Below the pieces are notes generated by a model. That model was not told the origin of the DNA, made no database searches, and saw only the letters and a program-made list of their open reading frames with translations. Shown here piece after piece: positions 38,927-49,775 of a stretch of 64,000 nt of DNA. How positions within the stretch are numbered: position 1 is the stretch's first letter; each line of letters begins with the position of its first letter. The stretch spans positions 1 through 64,000 of the forward strand of contig CALKEB010000046.1 in assembly GCA_938084845.1 (NCBI GenBank), read 5' to 3'. Origin of the DNA: an uncultured Polaribacter sp. GTDB lineage: Bacteria > Bacteroidota > Bacteroidia > Flavobacteriales > Flavobacteriaceae. Made by a program: the position numbers and the translations under genes.

Positions 38927-41365
38927 ATGAAAGTATTAAAATTTGGAGGTTCATCTGTAGCCAGCTCAAAAAACATTAAACAAGTACTTAGCATTATTTC
39001 TAACACTTCTAAAGAAGAAAAAATAGCAGTTGTAGTTTCTGCATTTGGTAAAACCACCAATAATCTATTAAGTGGGGCAAATAAAGCTTTAGAAAACTTA
39101 GATGATGCTAAAACTATTTTAACATCGATTAAAAAATTACATTTTAACATTATTAATGATGTAATAAAAACCAATCTTGAAGAAGTATCAGAAGAGGTAA
39201 CAATTCTTTTTAGCAAGTTAAACGCCATTTATGAAGGTATTTTTCTTCTTCAAGAATTGTCTGACAAAACCTTGGCTAAAGTTTCTAGTTTTGGAGAAAG
39301 GTTATCTTCTTACATTATTGCAAATGCAGCAAAAGAAAGTTTAAATGCAACTCATAAAGACAGTAGGGAATTAATTATTACCAATGATATTTATCTAAAT
39401 GCACAAGTTAATTTTAAGAAAACAGATGCATTAATTGCTAGCTATTTTAAAAACAATAAGCATCAAATAACGGTGTTAGGTGGTTTTATTTCTTCTAATA
39501 TAGAAAGCGAAATAACTACTTTAGGTAGAGGAGGTTCTGACTTCTCTGCTTCTATTTATGCTGCGGCTCTAAATGCCTCTGAATTACAAATTTGGACAGA
39601 TGTTTCAGGAATGTTTACAGCAAACCCAACTGTAGTAAAACAAGCACATCCTATTCCAGAAATTTCTTACGAAGAAGCTATGGAACTTTCTCATTTTGGA
39701 GCAAAAGTTTTGTATCCACCAACAATACAACCTGCTTTAAGAAAAGATATACCCATAAAAATTAAAAACACATTTTCACCAGAGAATGAAGGTACCTTAA
39801 TTTGTAAAAATCCGCAAAGTAAAAGTGATGTAAAAGGAATTTCACATATTGATGAAATTAGCTTAATTACTTTAGAAGGTGGAGGAATGATTGGTATTCC
39901 TGGTTTTTCAAAACGTTTATTTGAAGCTTTATCATTAGCACAAATAAATGTGATTTTCATTACTCAAGCATCTTCAGAACACTCAATATGCGTAGGTATT
40001 TATGAAGCTGATGCTGAAAAAGCTAAAGAAGTTTTAGATGCAACTTTTAGCATTGAAATAGATCGTAAGAAAATTAAACCTATTAGTATTGAAAACGATT
40101 TGGCAATTATAGCTGTTGTTGGAGAAAGCATGAAAAATTACCAGGGTTTAAGTGGACAAATGTTTAGTACTTTGGGTAAAAACAACGTAAATGTTAGAGC
40201 TATTGCCCAAGGTTCATCAGAAAAAAACATTTCTGCAGTAATTAATAGTTTTGATGCTAAAAAAGCACTAAATATTTTGCACGAACAATTTTTTGAGGAA
40301 CGCACAAAACAACTTAATTTATTTGTAACCGGAGTTGGAAATGTTGGCGAGCGCTTTTTGGCGCAAATACACCAACAGAAGAAATTTTTAAAGGAGAATC
40401 TTAAACTAAATATTAGGGTTATTGGTATTTCTAACTCAAGAAAAATGTTTTTTGATAAATCTGGAATAAACCTAAAAAACTGGAAAGAATTGTTAGCTAA
40501 TGGTGAAGAAACTTCATTAAGCGCTTTTCATGAGCAAGTAAAAAAGCTAAATTTAAGGAATAGTGTTTTTATTGACAATACAGCTAACAAAAGCGTATCT
40601 GAAGTTTATGCCAACTATTTAAAAGATAGTATTTCTGTGGTAACTTGTAATAAAATTGCTTGTGCTTCTAAATTTAGCAATTATAAAAATTTAAAAAACC
40701 TTTCTAAAAAATACAATGCTTCGTTTTTATTTGAAACCAATGTTGGTGCAGGTTTACCTATTATTGACACTTTAAAAAACTTGGTAAATTCAGGAGATCG
40801 CATTCATAAAATACAAGCAGTTTTATCTGGTAGTTTAAACTTTGTTTTTAACAATTTTAATACAGAAACAACTTTTCATGATGTAGTTCTACAAGCTCAA
40901 AAAGAAGGCTATACAGAACCCGATCCTAAAATAGATTTAAGTGGAATTGATGTTGCCAGAAAAATTTTGATTTTAGCACGTGAAAGTGGATATCAACTAG
41001 AATTAGAAGAAATTAAAAACAATGCTTTTTTACCTGAAGAAAGTTTAAAAACTACAAATAATGATGATTTCTATGGTACTTTAACAAAGAATGAAAATCA
41101 TTTTCAACAGATTTATAGTAAAGCTCAAGAAAAAAATTCACGTTTAAAATATGTGGCTGAATTTACAAATGGACAAGCAAATGTTGGACTACAAGAAATT
41201 CCTGAAGATCATACTTTTTATAATTTAGAAGGAAGTGATAATATTGTATTATTTTTCACAGACAGATATCCAGAAAATCCTTTAATCATAAAAGGTGCAG
41301 GTGCAGGTGCAGATGTAACCGCTTCTGGTATTTTTGCAGATGTAATACGAATTGCAAATCAATAA
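38927..41365 (+). CDS. thrA: Bifunctional aspartate kinase/homoserine dehydrogenase I
   Basis: 812 aa; MKVLKFGGSSVA kinase start, GRGGSDFSAS, homoserine dehydrogenase domain SGSLNFVFNNF. Confidence 0.96.
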   Translation: MKVLKFGGSSVASSKNIKQVLSIISNTSKEEKIAVVVSAFGKTTNNLLSGANKALENLDDAKTILTSIKKLHFNIINDVIKTNLEEVSEEVTILFSKLNAIYEGIFLLQELSDKTLAKVSSFGERLSSYIIANAAKESLNATHKDSRELIITNDIYLNAQVNFKKTDALIASYFKNNKHQITVLGGFISSNIESEITTLGRGGSDFSASIYAAALNASELQIWTDVSGMFTANPTVVKQAHPIPEISYEEAMELSHFGAKVLYPPTIQPALRKDIPIKIKNTFSPENEGTLICKNPQSKSDVKGISHIDEISLITLEGGGMIGIPGFSKRLFEALSLAQINVIFITQASSEHSICVGIYEADAEKAKEVLDATFSIEIDRKKIKPISIENDLAIIAVVGESMKNYQGLSGQMFSTLGKNNVNVRAIAQGSSEKNISAVINSFDAKKALNILHEQFFEERTKQLNLFVTGVGNVGERFLAQIHQQKKFLKENLKLNIRVIGISNSRKMFFDKSGINLKNWKELLANGEETSLSAFHEQVKKLNLRNSVFIDNTANKSVSEVYANYLKDSISVVTCNKIACASKFSNYKNLKNLSKKYNASFLFETNVGAGLPIIDTLKNLVNSGDRIHKIQAVLSGSLNFVFNNFNTETTFHDVVLQAQKEGYTEPDPKIDLSGIDVARKILILARESGYQLELEEIKNNAFLPEESLKTTNNDDFYGTLTKNENHFQQIYSKAQEKNSRLKYVAEFTNGQANVGLQEIPEDHTFYNLEGSDNIVLFFTDRYPENPLIIKGAGAGADVTASGIFADVIRIANQ

Positions 41366-41368
41366 AAA

Positions 41369-42298
41369 ATGAACTATTTAAAAGTATTTTCTCCTGCCAC
41401 TGTAGCAAATGTCTGTTGTGGTTTCGACTCTCTTGGTTTTGCTGTTGATACAGTTGGAGATGAAATGACCTTTACCAAAACAGCTAGCAAAGGGGTAAAA
41501 ATTACTAGTATCACTGGAGCAACCTTATCTTATAATGTAGATGAAAATGCAGCAAGTGCAGTAGTTCAAAAAATGTTGATAGCGGCTAAAGCAGATTTTG
41601 GAGTGGAATTGACTATTTCCAAAGGCTATTCTCCTGGAAGTGGACTGGGTAGCTCTGCAGCAAGTGCAGCAGGTGCAGCTTTTGGAACAAATCAATTATT
41701 CGGTAATATTTACTCAAAATTAGAATTGGTAAAGTTTGCCATGTTTGGAGAAGAAGTAGCTTGTGGTTCACAAATTGCAGATAATGTTGCTGCTGCCATT
41801 TATGGAGGTTTTGTCCTTATCAGAAGTTATGCCCCTTTAGAGATTGTAAAGCTACCTGTACCCAAAGAATTAAGATTGGTGGCCATTCATCCTCAAGTAG
41901 AAGTAAAGACTAAAGATGCAAGAGAGGTTTTACCCAAACAAATTGATTTAAAAGATGCTATTACGCAATGGGCAAATGTTGGTGGATTAATTAGTGGTTT
42001 ATATACAAACGATTATAATTTAATTAGCAATTCTCTAGTAGATATTATTGTAGAGCCATATCGTAAAAAACTCATTCCTTATTTTGATGATGTTAAAAAT
42101 GCAGGTTTAAAATCTGGTGCTTTAGGAGCAGGGATTTCTGGCTCAGGGCCAACCATTTTTGCTCTTTGTAAAGGTGATGCAAGCGCAAGTGATGTTCACT
42201 CAGCAATTAATGAAAGCTACAAAAACACAGGTATAGATTATACTTTATTTACCTCAAAAATTAACAACCAAGGAATTAAAATTTTAGAATCTAATTAA
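41369..42298 (+). CDS. thrB: Homoserine kinase
   Basis: 309 aa GHMP kinase; SPGSGLGSSAASAAGAA. Confidence 0.95.
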   Translation: MNYLKVFSPATVANVCCGFDSLGFAVDTVGDEMTFTKTASKGVKITSITGATLSYNVDENAASAVVQKMLIAAKADFGVELTISKGYSPGSGLGSSAASAAGAAFGTNQLFGNIYSKLELVKFAMFGEEVACGSQIADNVAAAIYGGFVLIRSYAPLEIVKLPVPKELRLVAIHPQVEVKTKDAREVLPKQIDLKDAITQWANVGGLISGLYTNDYNLISNSLVDIIVEPYRKKLIPYFDDVKNAGLKSGALGAGISGSGPTIFALCKGDASASDVHSAINESYKNTGIDYTLFTSKINNQGIKILESN

Positions 42299-42299
42299 C

Positions 42300-43583
42300 A
42301 TGCAATATTATAGTTTACACCATAAATCACCCAAAACAAGTTTTAAAAAAGCTGTAATAGAAGGTTTGGCCAAAGACAGAGGAATTTATTTTCCGGAAGA
42401 AATAACACCTTTAGATACTGCATTTATTCAAAATATTTCAAATTACTCCAATCATGAAATTGCCTTTAAAGTTATTCAACAGTTTGTAGGTAATAATATT
42501 CCTGAGCCTGTTTTAAAAGAGATTATAAAAAAAACACTTACTTTCGATTTTCCTATCGAAAAAATTACAGATCAAATTTCATCACTAGAGCTTTTTCATG
42601 GCCCAACAATGGCTTTTAAGGATGTTGGCGCTAAATTTATGGCGCAATGTTTAGAATATTTCAATAAAGATAATGATGAAGAAGTTACGGTTTTAGTGGC
42701 TACTTCTGGTGATACTGGAGGTGCAGTAGCTAATGGCTTTTTAGGCGCAAAAGGTGTAAATGTGGTTATTTTATATCCTTCAGGAAAAGTGAGTGATATT
42801 CAAGAAAAACAACTTACAACTTTAGGTCAAAATATTACAGCTTTAGAAGTAGATGGTGTTTTTGACGATTGCCAAGAGATGGTAAAAACCGCTTTCTTAG
42901 ATGATGAAATTGAAAGAAAATTAACCTCTGCAAATTCAATAAATATTGCAAGATGGCTACCTCAAATGTTTTACTTTTTCTTTGCTTATAAAGCACTACA
43001 TCAAAAAAAGAAGGACCTAGTATTTTCTGTGCCAAGTGGAAATTTTGGTAATATTTGCGCAGGAATCATGGCTCAAAAGTTAGGTTTACCTGTGAAACAT
43101 TTTGTGGCCTCTACCAATGTAAACGATATTGTCCCTAATTATTTAAAAAGTGGTGAGTATACCCCTAAACCATCTAAAGCAACTATTTCTAATGCCATGG
43201 ATGTTGGTAATCCTAGTAACTTTATAAGAATTAGAGAATTGTTTGATAACGATTTACAACAATTAAGAAATTCATTTTCTTCTTATTCTTTTTCTGATGA
43301 TGAAACTAGAGAAAAAATGCAAGATATTTATGATATTTCTGGCTATGTTTCAGATCCTCATGGAGCTGTTGGTTATTTAGGTCTAGAAAAATATGGTTTA
43401 CAAGAAAACGAAATTGGTATCTTTTTAGAAACTGCACATCCTGTTAAATTTCTAGATGTTGTAGAAAGCACCTTACCTGTTCGTGTTGCAATACCAGAGC
43501 AAATTAAGAAGGTAATTGATAAAGAAAAAGTAGCTTTAAAAATTAGTACTTACGAAGATTTAAAATCTTATTTAATGAAATAA
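42300..43583 (+). CDS. thrC: Threonine synthase
   Basis: 427 aa; HGPTMAFKDVGAKFMAQ, VATSGDTGGAVANGF. Confidence 0.96.
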   Translation: MQYYSLHHKSPKTSFKKAVIEGLAKDRGIYFPEEITPLDTAFIQNISNYSNHEIAFKVIQQFVGNNIPEPVLKEIIKKTLTFDFPIEKITDQISSLELFHGPTMAFKDVGAKFMAQCLEYFNKDNDEEVTVLVATSGDTGGAVANGFLGAKGVNVVILYPSGKVSDIQEKQLTTLGQNITALEVDGVFDDCQEMVKTAFLDDEIERKLTSANSINIARWLPQMFYFFFAYKALHQKKKDLVFSVPSGNFGNICAGIMAQKLGLPVKHFVASTNVNDIVPNYLKSGEYTPKPSKATISNAMDVGNPSNFIRIRELFDNDLQQLRNSFSSYSFSDDETREKMQDIYDISGYVSDPHGAVGYLGLEKYGLQENEIGIFLETAHPVKFLDVVESTLPVRVAIPEQIKKVIDKEKVALKISTYEDLKSYLMK

Positions 43584-43588
43584 ACACC

Positions 43589-43792
43589 TTATTTTCTTTG
43601 TTTTGAATTGTAATTTGTTTTTCTGAATATCAGCAGTAAAATACCAAAGTTCATTATTATAGGAATATATTTATGAAGTAAAGGGGTGTCAGTAAAAAAG
43701 CAATAGCTGTAATACCAAAACAATACAAAAGTTATCGCATAAATAATTCTGAGAAGGATTGGCTCTTGGTTAAAAAATTCAAAAATTTTCAT
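43589..43792 (-). CDS. Small two-TM membrane protein
   Basis: 67 aa; two hydrophobic segments, basic C-terminus; 5 nt downstream of pdeM on the same strand. Confidence 0.5.
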   Translation of the reverse strand: MKIFEFFNQEPILLRIIYAITFVLFWYYSYCFFTDTPLLHKYIPIIMNFGILLLIFRKTNYNSKQRK

Positions 43793-43797
43793 AGATC

Positions 43798-44460
43798 TTA
43801 TATTTCGAAAATACCATCATTGGTAAAACAATAGTTTTTACAGTTTTTAGGCGCATTTCTAGTATTTAAACCTGTAAACAAACTAAATGCAGGTAAAATT
43901 AATTGGGTATTAGTTACCTGAAAACAAGGTAATTTTATGTGTTGCTTACCCTTTCCTTTTATAAAAACTCCTGGGTGTGTGTGCCCAGAAATTGTAAAAT
44001 AATCTGTAGAAGGCGTTACAAAATCATGCACAAATTTTAAGCAATTTAACACTAAATCCTTTTTAAAAACTTCGATTTGAAATTGTTCGTAAATCGAGTT
44101 AGAAAACCGATCATGATTTCCTTTAATTAATTGTATAGATAAATTAGAAAATTGAATACGCCAAGTTTTAAACTCATCTAAATCTGAATTGTATTCTGCA
44201 TGAAATAAATCGCCAACTATAATTAAATTCTCTGCTTTAAAATGTAAAATCAGCTGTTTTAATCTTTCTAAATCTCTAGTTAAAACATTCTTAGGGATAG
44301 GAATTCCGCTTTTTTGGAAATGAGCAGATTTACCAATATGCAAATCACTCAGAATTAAACTTTTTTTAGCCTTCCAGTAAATTACACGTTGATTGGTAAG
44401 TTCTAAAACTTCATCATTACACCAAATTGTTTTAGAAATAATAGAAATGTTTTGCATCAT
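43798..44460 (-). CDS. pdeM: Ligase-associated DNA damage response endonuclease PdeM
   Basis: 220 aa metallophosphoesterase; SDLHIGKSAHF, VGDLFHAEY, GNHDR, SGHTHPG. Confidence 0.92.
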   Translation of the reverse strand: MMQNISIISKTIWCNDEVLELTNQRVIYWKAKKSLILSDLHIGKSAHFQKSGIPIPKNVLTRDLERLKQLILHFKAENLIIVGDLFHAEYNSDLDEFKTWRIQFSNLSIQLIKGNHDRFSNSIYEQFQIEVFKKDLVLNCLKFVHDFVTPSTDYFTISGHTHPGVFIKGKGKQHIKLPCFQVTNTQLILPAFSLFTGLNTRNAPKNCKNYCFTNDGIFEI

Positions 44461-46901
44461 TTTAAAGCCTGCTTTTGTATACGCTCTATACGTTTGCTTA
44501 AGTCTTCGTTACTCATTGTACCTCTTAAGCTATCTACTTTTAAAGGAAAGCTCAAAGGTGTAAAATTACTGGCTTTTTTCAAAATAATTTTACTCTTAGA
44601 AATACGTTGAAAAGCCGCTTGTAAACGTACTTTTTCTAGTTCATAATCAAACACTTCATTATAGGCTTGTTTCAGTAAAAGATTAGAAGGTTCATAATCA
44701 TTCAACACTCTAAATAGTAAACCAGATGATGATTGTAAACTTTTATTTGTTTTGCGTTTACCTGGCTGTGTTTGTATTACTAAACCAGCAACTACTGCAA
44801 TATCTCTAAATTTACGTGAAGCCATTTCACTTGCATTAATACTTGCTGTAACATCTTTAATTAAATTTTCTTTAGAAAATATAGCATTCATATTTTCTTC
44901 AGTTAACGGAATTTCTTGATCACTTAACAACTCAAAACCATAATCATTCATGGCAATAGTAAACGTTAATTTCTTAATTTGACTAATTCTGTAAGCAATT
45001 AAAGAAGCCATAATTTCATGCACCAATCTACCCTCAAAAGGATATACAAAAAGATGAAAACCTTCTTTGGTTTCTATCATTTCTATTAAAAATTCGTCAT
45101 GTCTTGGAATATGCGAATTGGTTTCTTGTCTTTTTAATAAAGGATAGAGAAACTTAAGTTCTCGTTCTCTGTTATTTGGTGTTAAAGCATCACTTAGTTT
45201 TAATCGTAAAAAATGAGTTAAACCAGAAGTTAAAGGCAATCTCCCTCCCATCCAACTTGGTGTAATTGCTTTTTTCTTTTTACTCCTTTTTACTAAAACT
45301 GTCATGTCTTTTATTTGTTGAATTTCTAAAACTTTCCCTCCTAAAACAAAAGCATCACCTTTATTTAATTTAGAAATAAAATACTCTTCAACCATACCTA
45401 TATATCCCCCAGAAAAGAATTTTACAAAAAGTATTACTTCACTCACAATCACACCAATATTCATTCTGTGATTCATGGCAATTCTCCTGCTTTTTACTCT
45501 GTAAAACCCATCTTCCTCAAGTACCACTTTATGAAATTCCTCATAGCTTTTTAAAGTATTTCCTCCTTGTGTAATAAAATGAATACACCAATCAAATTCT
45601 TCTTTTGTTAAATAATGAAAGGCGTGAATTTGTTTGATAAACGCATAGGTCTCCTCTGGTTTAAAACCTCCACCAACTGCAAGCGTTACCAAAAATTGCA
45701 CTAAAATATCATAGGTTAAAACATAAGGTTGTCTTGCCTCAATTTCATGTTGTTTTACAGCTTCCTTTACTGCAGCAACCTCTATTAACTGTAAAGAATG
45801 CGTAGGAACAGCATACATTTTAGAGGTTTCAAAAGGTGAATGACCACTTCTACCTGCTCTTTGCATAAAACGTGCAATTCCTTTTGCAGAACCAATTTGA
45901 ATTACACAGTCTACTGGTTTAAAATCTACCCCTAAATCTAATGAAGACGTACACACTACAGCTTTTAACAATCCTTGAGATATGGCTTCTTCAATCCAAT
46001 TACGTTGTACTTTATCTATAGAACCATGATGTACGGCAATTTGCCCAATTAAGTCTGGTTCTTCATCAATAATTATTTGATACCAAAGTTCACTTTGATT
46101 TCTTGTATTTGTAAATATTAAGGTTGTTGTGTTTTCATAAATAATCGGAATTATTTTTGAGCTCATTTGTTTACCCAAATGCCCAGCCCAAGACAATTCT
46201 TCAACTTGATCTGGCAACAAAGAAGTAATCTTAATTTTCTTCTTTTCTTTAGCACGAATCATAGTAGTTTTTACATCATAAGGAATTAGAACTTCTTTAG
46301 CCTCTTCTAAGTTACCTATGGTTGCAGAAATTCCCCAAATTCTTAACTTGGGAGATAAATTTCGAATTCTTGAGATAGCAATTTCTGTTAAAACACCACG
46401 TTTAGAACCCAACAGCTCATGCCACTCATCTACAGCAATACAGGTAACATTTTTAAACCATCGAGCGTTTTTCTTTTGAGAAAATAATAAATGTAAGGTC
46501 TCTGGTGTCGTTAATAAAACGTCTGGCATTAAACGTTCTTGACGTCTTCTATCTTTGGTAGCTGTATCTCCATTTCTTACCTCAACTGCCCAATCTAAAC
46601 CTATTTCATCTACAGCATCATTCATTGCTTTTGCCAAATCTTTGGCCAAAGATCTTAAAGGACTAATCCAAATTAATTTTAATCCTTTTTTATATTTATC
46701 TGGATGATTTAAATAATCGATAACAACTGCTAGAAAAACCGAAAATGTTTTTCCAAATCCAGTTGGAGCTACCACCATTCCACTAAAATTATTTTGATAA
46801 CGTTCCCAAGTTTGCGACTGAAAACTAAAAGGTTCATGCCCTTTTTCTTGCATCCAGTTTTGGATGATTTGATAACCTTGGGTTTGATTAAAGTTGCTCA
46901 A
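44457..46901 (-). CDS. Ligase-associated DNA damage response DEXH box helicase (Lhr-Core type)
   Basis: 814 aa; APTGFGKTFS, VDEWHEL, GRSGHSPFE; adjacent to ligase. Confidence 0.93.
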   Translation of the reverse strand: MSNFNQTQGYQIIQNWMQEKGHEPFSFQSQTWERYQNNFSGMVVAPTGFGKTFSVFLAVVIDYLNHPDKYKKGLKLIWISPLRSLAKDLAKAMNDAVDEIGLDWAVEVRNGDTATKDRRRQERLMPDVLLTTPETLHLLFSQKKNARWFKNVTCIAVDEWHELLGSKRGVLTEIAISRIRNLSPKLRIWGISATIGNLEEAKEVLIPYDVKTTMIRAKEKKKIKITSLLPDQVEELSWAGHLGKQMSSKIIPIIYENTTTLIFTNTRNQSELWYQIIIDEEPDLIGQIAVHHGSIDKVQRNWIEEAISQGLLKAVVCTSSLDLGVDFKPVDCVIQIGSAKGIARFMQRAGRSGHSPFETSKMYAVPTHSLQLIEVAAVKEAVKQHEIEARQPYVLTYDILVQFLVTLAVGGGFKPEETYAFIKQIHAFHYLTKEEFDWCIHFITQGGNTLKSYEEFHKVVLEEDGFYRVKSRRIAMNHRMNIGVIVSEVILFVKFFSGGYIGMVEEYFISKLNKGDAFVLGGKVLEIQQIKDMTVLVKRSKKKKAITPSWMGGRLPLTSGLTHFLRLKLSDALTPNNRERELKFLYPLLKRQETNSHIPRHDEFLIEMIETKEGFHLFVYPFEGRLVHEIMASLIAYRISQIKKLTFTIAMNDYGFELLSDQEIPLTEENMNAIFSKENLIKDVTASINASEMASRKFRDIAVVAGLVIQTQPGKRKTNKSLQSSSGLLFRVLNDYEPSNLLLKQAYNEVFDYELEKVRLQAAFQRISKSKIILKKASNFTPLSFPLKVDSLRGTMSNEDLSKRIERIQKQALK

Positions 46902-46925
46902 AAAATAGTTTTTAGTAGTTGATTT

Positions 46926-48512
46926 TTAATTGGCTTCAATTAATGCTTTTACACTTTCTATAGTGTCAATATCTTTTACAGTTTTATCTTTACGCCAACG
47001 TTTCATTCTTGGAAAACGCACTGCAACACCACTTTTATGACGTTTGCTATACGCAATACCTTCAAAAGCAATTTCGAAAACCAATTCTGGTTTTACAGTT
47101 CTTACTGGCCCAAACTTTTCGATTGCATTTTTATTTACCCACCTAGAAATTTCTGTAATTTCTTTATCTGTTAAGCCTGAATATGCTTTGGCTACTGTTA
47201 CTAATTTATCTTCATTTTGAACTGCAAAGGTATAATCTGTGTATTTAGAACTTCTTCTTCCACTTCCTTTTTGCGCATAAATCATAACTGCATCTATGGT
47301 TAAAGGATCCACTTTCCATTTCCACCACTCTCCTTTTTTACGGCCTACATGATAGTTAGAGGATTTCTTTTTTAGCATTAAACCTTCGCTATTAAAACTT
47401 CTAGCAGCATTTCTTAAATCATCTAATTCATCCCATTTTTTAAATTGAATTACTTCAGATAATTTTAAAATAGTACTTGTATTTTGAGTAAATAGCTCTT
47501 CTAATTTATTTCTTCTTTGCACCATAGATACTTGCCTTAAATCAATTTGATTTTGTTCAAGAATATCATAAATATACAAACCGACAGGTACTTCTTCTAG
47601 TAACTTTTTAGTTACATTTTTACGGTTTAAACGCTTTTGCAAATCGTTAAATAACAGTACTGCACTGTCTTTTATGGCTAAAATTTCGCCATCTATAACA
47701 AAACTTCCTGGTAATTGTGAAACTGCTTCTACAATTTCTGGAAACTGTTGCGTAACCAATTCTTCTCCTCTAGACCAAATAAAAACTTCATCTTCTCTTT
47801 TTATAATTTGACCACGAATACCATCCCATTTATATTCAACCTGCCATTCATTTTCACTACCTAAATCTTGCAATTCTTTTTCTAAAGCATAAGCCAAGCA
47901 GAAAGGATAGGGTTTTGAATTGTCATAATTGATATGTTCACCACTCAATAAATCATCAAAAGAAATAGTGTTAGGTGTCCAGCGCCCAATGATACTATGC
48001 ATTAATTGATTTGCAGCTATACCTGATAATTTTGACAAGGCATTTACCAACGTTTTTTTAGAAACGCCAATTCTAAAACTTCCACCAATTAATTTGTTAA
48101 AGATCAAACGTTCTTGTGCCCTTAAGCCATTCCAAGCTTTTAAAACATATTCTTTTTTCTCAGCATCGGTTGTTGATTTTAGGTTGATGAGTTCATCAAT
48201 CCAAACATGTAAAGGTTTTTCAATTTCATTTTCTGGATTTGGCAATAACAAGGCTAACGTTTCGCCTAAATCGCCTACAGAAGAATAACTTTCTAAAAAG
48301 AGCCATTCAGGTAGTTGGGTAATTTGCATACACCACTCTTTCATTAAGTTCGACTTTACAGGTCTGCTTGGCCTTTTACCAGTAAATAAGGCGATTAACC
48401 ACAACTTATCTTTATCTGGAGCTACTTTAAAATAATTGACTATTGCCTCAATTTTAGCATTGGTTTTATTGGTGATTTCAATAGCGCTTATAAGATTAGA
48501 AAAGTCTTTCAT
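46926..48512 (-). CDS. ATP-dependent DNA ligase
   Basis: 528 aa; nucleotidyltransferase motif EYKWDGIRGQ, FVIDGEI, EGLMLKKKSSNY. Confidence 0.94.
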   Translation of the reverse strand: MKDFSNLISAIEITNKTNAKIEAIVNYFKVAPDKDKLWLIALFTGKRPSRPVKSNLMKEWCMQITQLPEWLFLESYSSVGDLGETLALLLPNPENEIEKPLHVWIDELINLKSTTDAEKKEYVLKAWNGLRAQERLIFNKLIGGSFRIGVSKKTLVNALSKLSGIAANQLMHSIIGRWTPNTISFDDLLSGEHINYDNSKPYPFCLAYALEKELQDLGSENEWQVEYKWDGIRGQIIKREDEVFIWSRGEELVTQQFPEIVEAVSQLPGSFVIDGEILAIKDSAVLLFNDLQKRLNRKNVTKKLLEEVPVGLYIYDILEQNQIDLRQVSMVQRRNKLEELFTQNTSTILKLSEVIQFKKWDELDDLRNAARSFNSEGLMLKKKSSNYHVGRKKGEWWKWKVDPLTIDAVMIYAQKGSGRRSSKYTDYTFAVQNEDKLVTVAKAYSGLTDKEITEISRWVNKNAIEKFGPVRTVKPELVFEIAFEGIAYSKRHKSGVAVRFPRMKRWRKDKTVKDIDTIESVKALIEAN

Positions 48513-49534
48513 TACGAAACAGTTTCAGTTTTTAAGGTGTCTTGTTTAGCCAGTTCATCTTCTCCATATTCTGTTTTTAACTCATACGCTTCAATACCAA
48601 TTTCGTTAAGATATTTAGAAAATACAGCTTGAGATCCGTGGGTTACGTATACTTTTTCTGCTTCTGTGGCTTTCACAGCTTCAAGTAAACCATCCCAATC
48701 TGCATGATCACTCACTGCAAAACCTGCATCTACTCCTTTCCACCTTCTATTTCCACGAATGTGCATCCATCCAGAGCAAATCGCAGTTGCTGCGTTCGGA
48801 ATACGTTTTAACAATTTAGAGCCTAATAATGCTGGTGGTAGTATTACAATTTTATTTTGAATATCTTTTTTATTGAAGTCGGTCGTTATTAAAGAAGATG
48901 CTGGCAATTGATTTCCTGAACTAGAAATAGCGTCGTTTAAATTAGCAATGGCAGAATGCACAAAAATAGCATCTACGTCTTCTACTAATTTCATAATTCT
49001 TTGGGCCTTTCCTAAACTATAGCCTAAAAATACACTTGTTCTGTTGTTTTGCTGATTTTGCAATACCCAATTTTGAAGTTCAGTTTGCAATTCTAACTCC
49101 GTTTTCCATTTATAAACTGGCAATCCAAAAGTACTTTCAGTAATAAACTCGTTACATTTTACAGGTTCAAAAGGCACTGTAATAAAATCTGGTTGGGTTT
49201 TATAATCACCCGAAAACACAATAACATAGCCTTTGTATTCTAAACGAATTTGTGCAGAGCCAATAATATGACCTGCAGGATAAAAGGAAACTTTTACTCC
49301 GTTAATAGTTTTAGGCGCATTATACCCCATACTTTCTATGGAGATATCTTGCCCAATTCTGTGCTTTAAAATTGCTTTAGAATCATTATGACACAGGTAA
49401 TGTTTGTTACCCCATCTTGCATGATCTGCATGCCCATGAGAAATTATTGCATAATCTACAGGATACCATGGATCTAAATAAAATTTACCTGGAATGCAAT
49501 AAATACCTTTTTTTGTATACTTTATAAATTTCAA
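48512..49534 (-). CDS. Ligase-associated DNA damage response exonuclease (MBL/beta-CASP)
   Basis: 340 aa; SHGHADHARWG, FSGDYKTQPD, SDHADWDGL; start codon is TTG. Confidence 0.9.
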   Translation of the reverse strand: MKFIKYTKKGIYCIPGKFYLDPWYPVDYAIISHGHADHARWGNKHYLCHNDSKAILKHRIGQDISIESMGYNAPKTINGVKVSFYPAGHIIGSAQIRLEYKGYVIVFSGDYKTQPDFITVPFEPVKCNEFITESTFGLPVYKWKTELELQTELQNWVLQNQQNNRTSVFLGYSLGKAQRIMKLVEDVDAIFVHSAIANLNDAISSSGNQLPASSLITTDFNKKDIQNKIVILPPALLGSKLLKRIPNAATAICSGWMHIRGNRRWKGVDAGFAVSDHADWDGLLEAVKATEAEKVYVTHGSQAVFSKYLNEIGIEAYELKTEYGEDELAKQDTLKTETVS

Positions 49535-49775
49535 AATTTATAGATTATATTTGATAATATGATTAGACCCAATTTCTGATAATATTAATTGTTAACAAAA
49601 ATAAAAAACTTAAGCCATTCAATTCGATTCTTTAGTTATTTAAAATATTCAAAAAACCGAACAATTCATTGCATATTTAATAATTCTTAAGGTTTGGTTA
49701 AATATTTTTTTTAAAACTAACATCTTGTTTTATTAAGTTATAAAGCTACTGAATTAAAAAAAACATAAAAACAAG

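Noticed and set aside
38887-39228. 113-aa minus-strand ORF over the thrA start
   Set aside because: Overlaps the conserved aspartokinase N-terminus; spurious.
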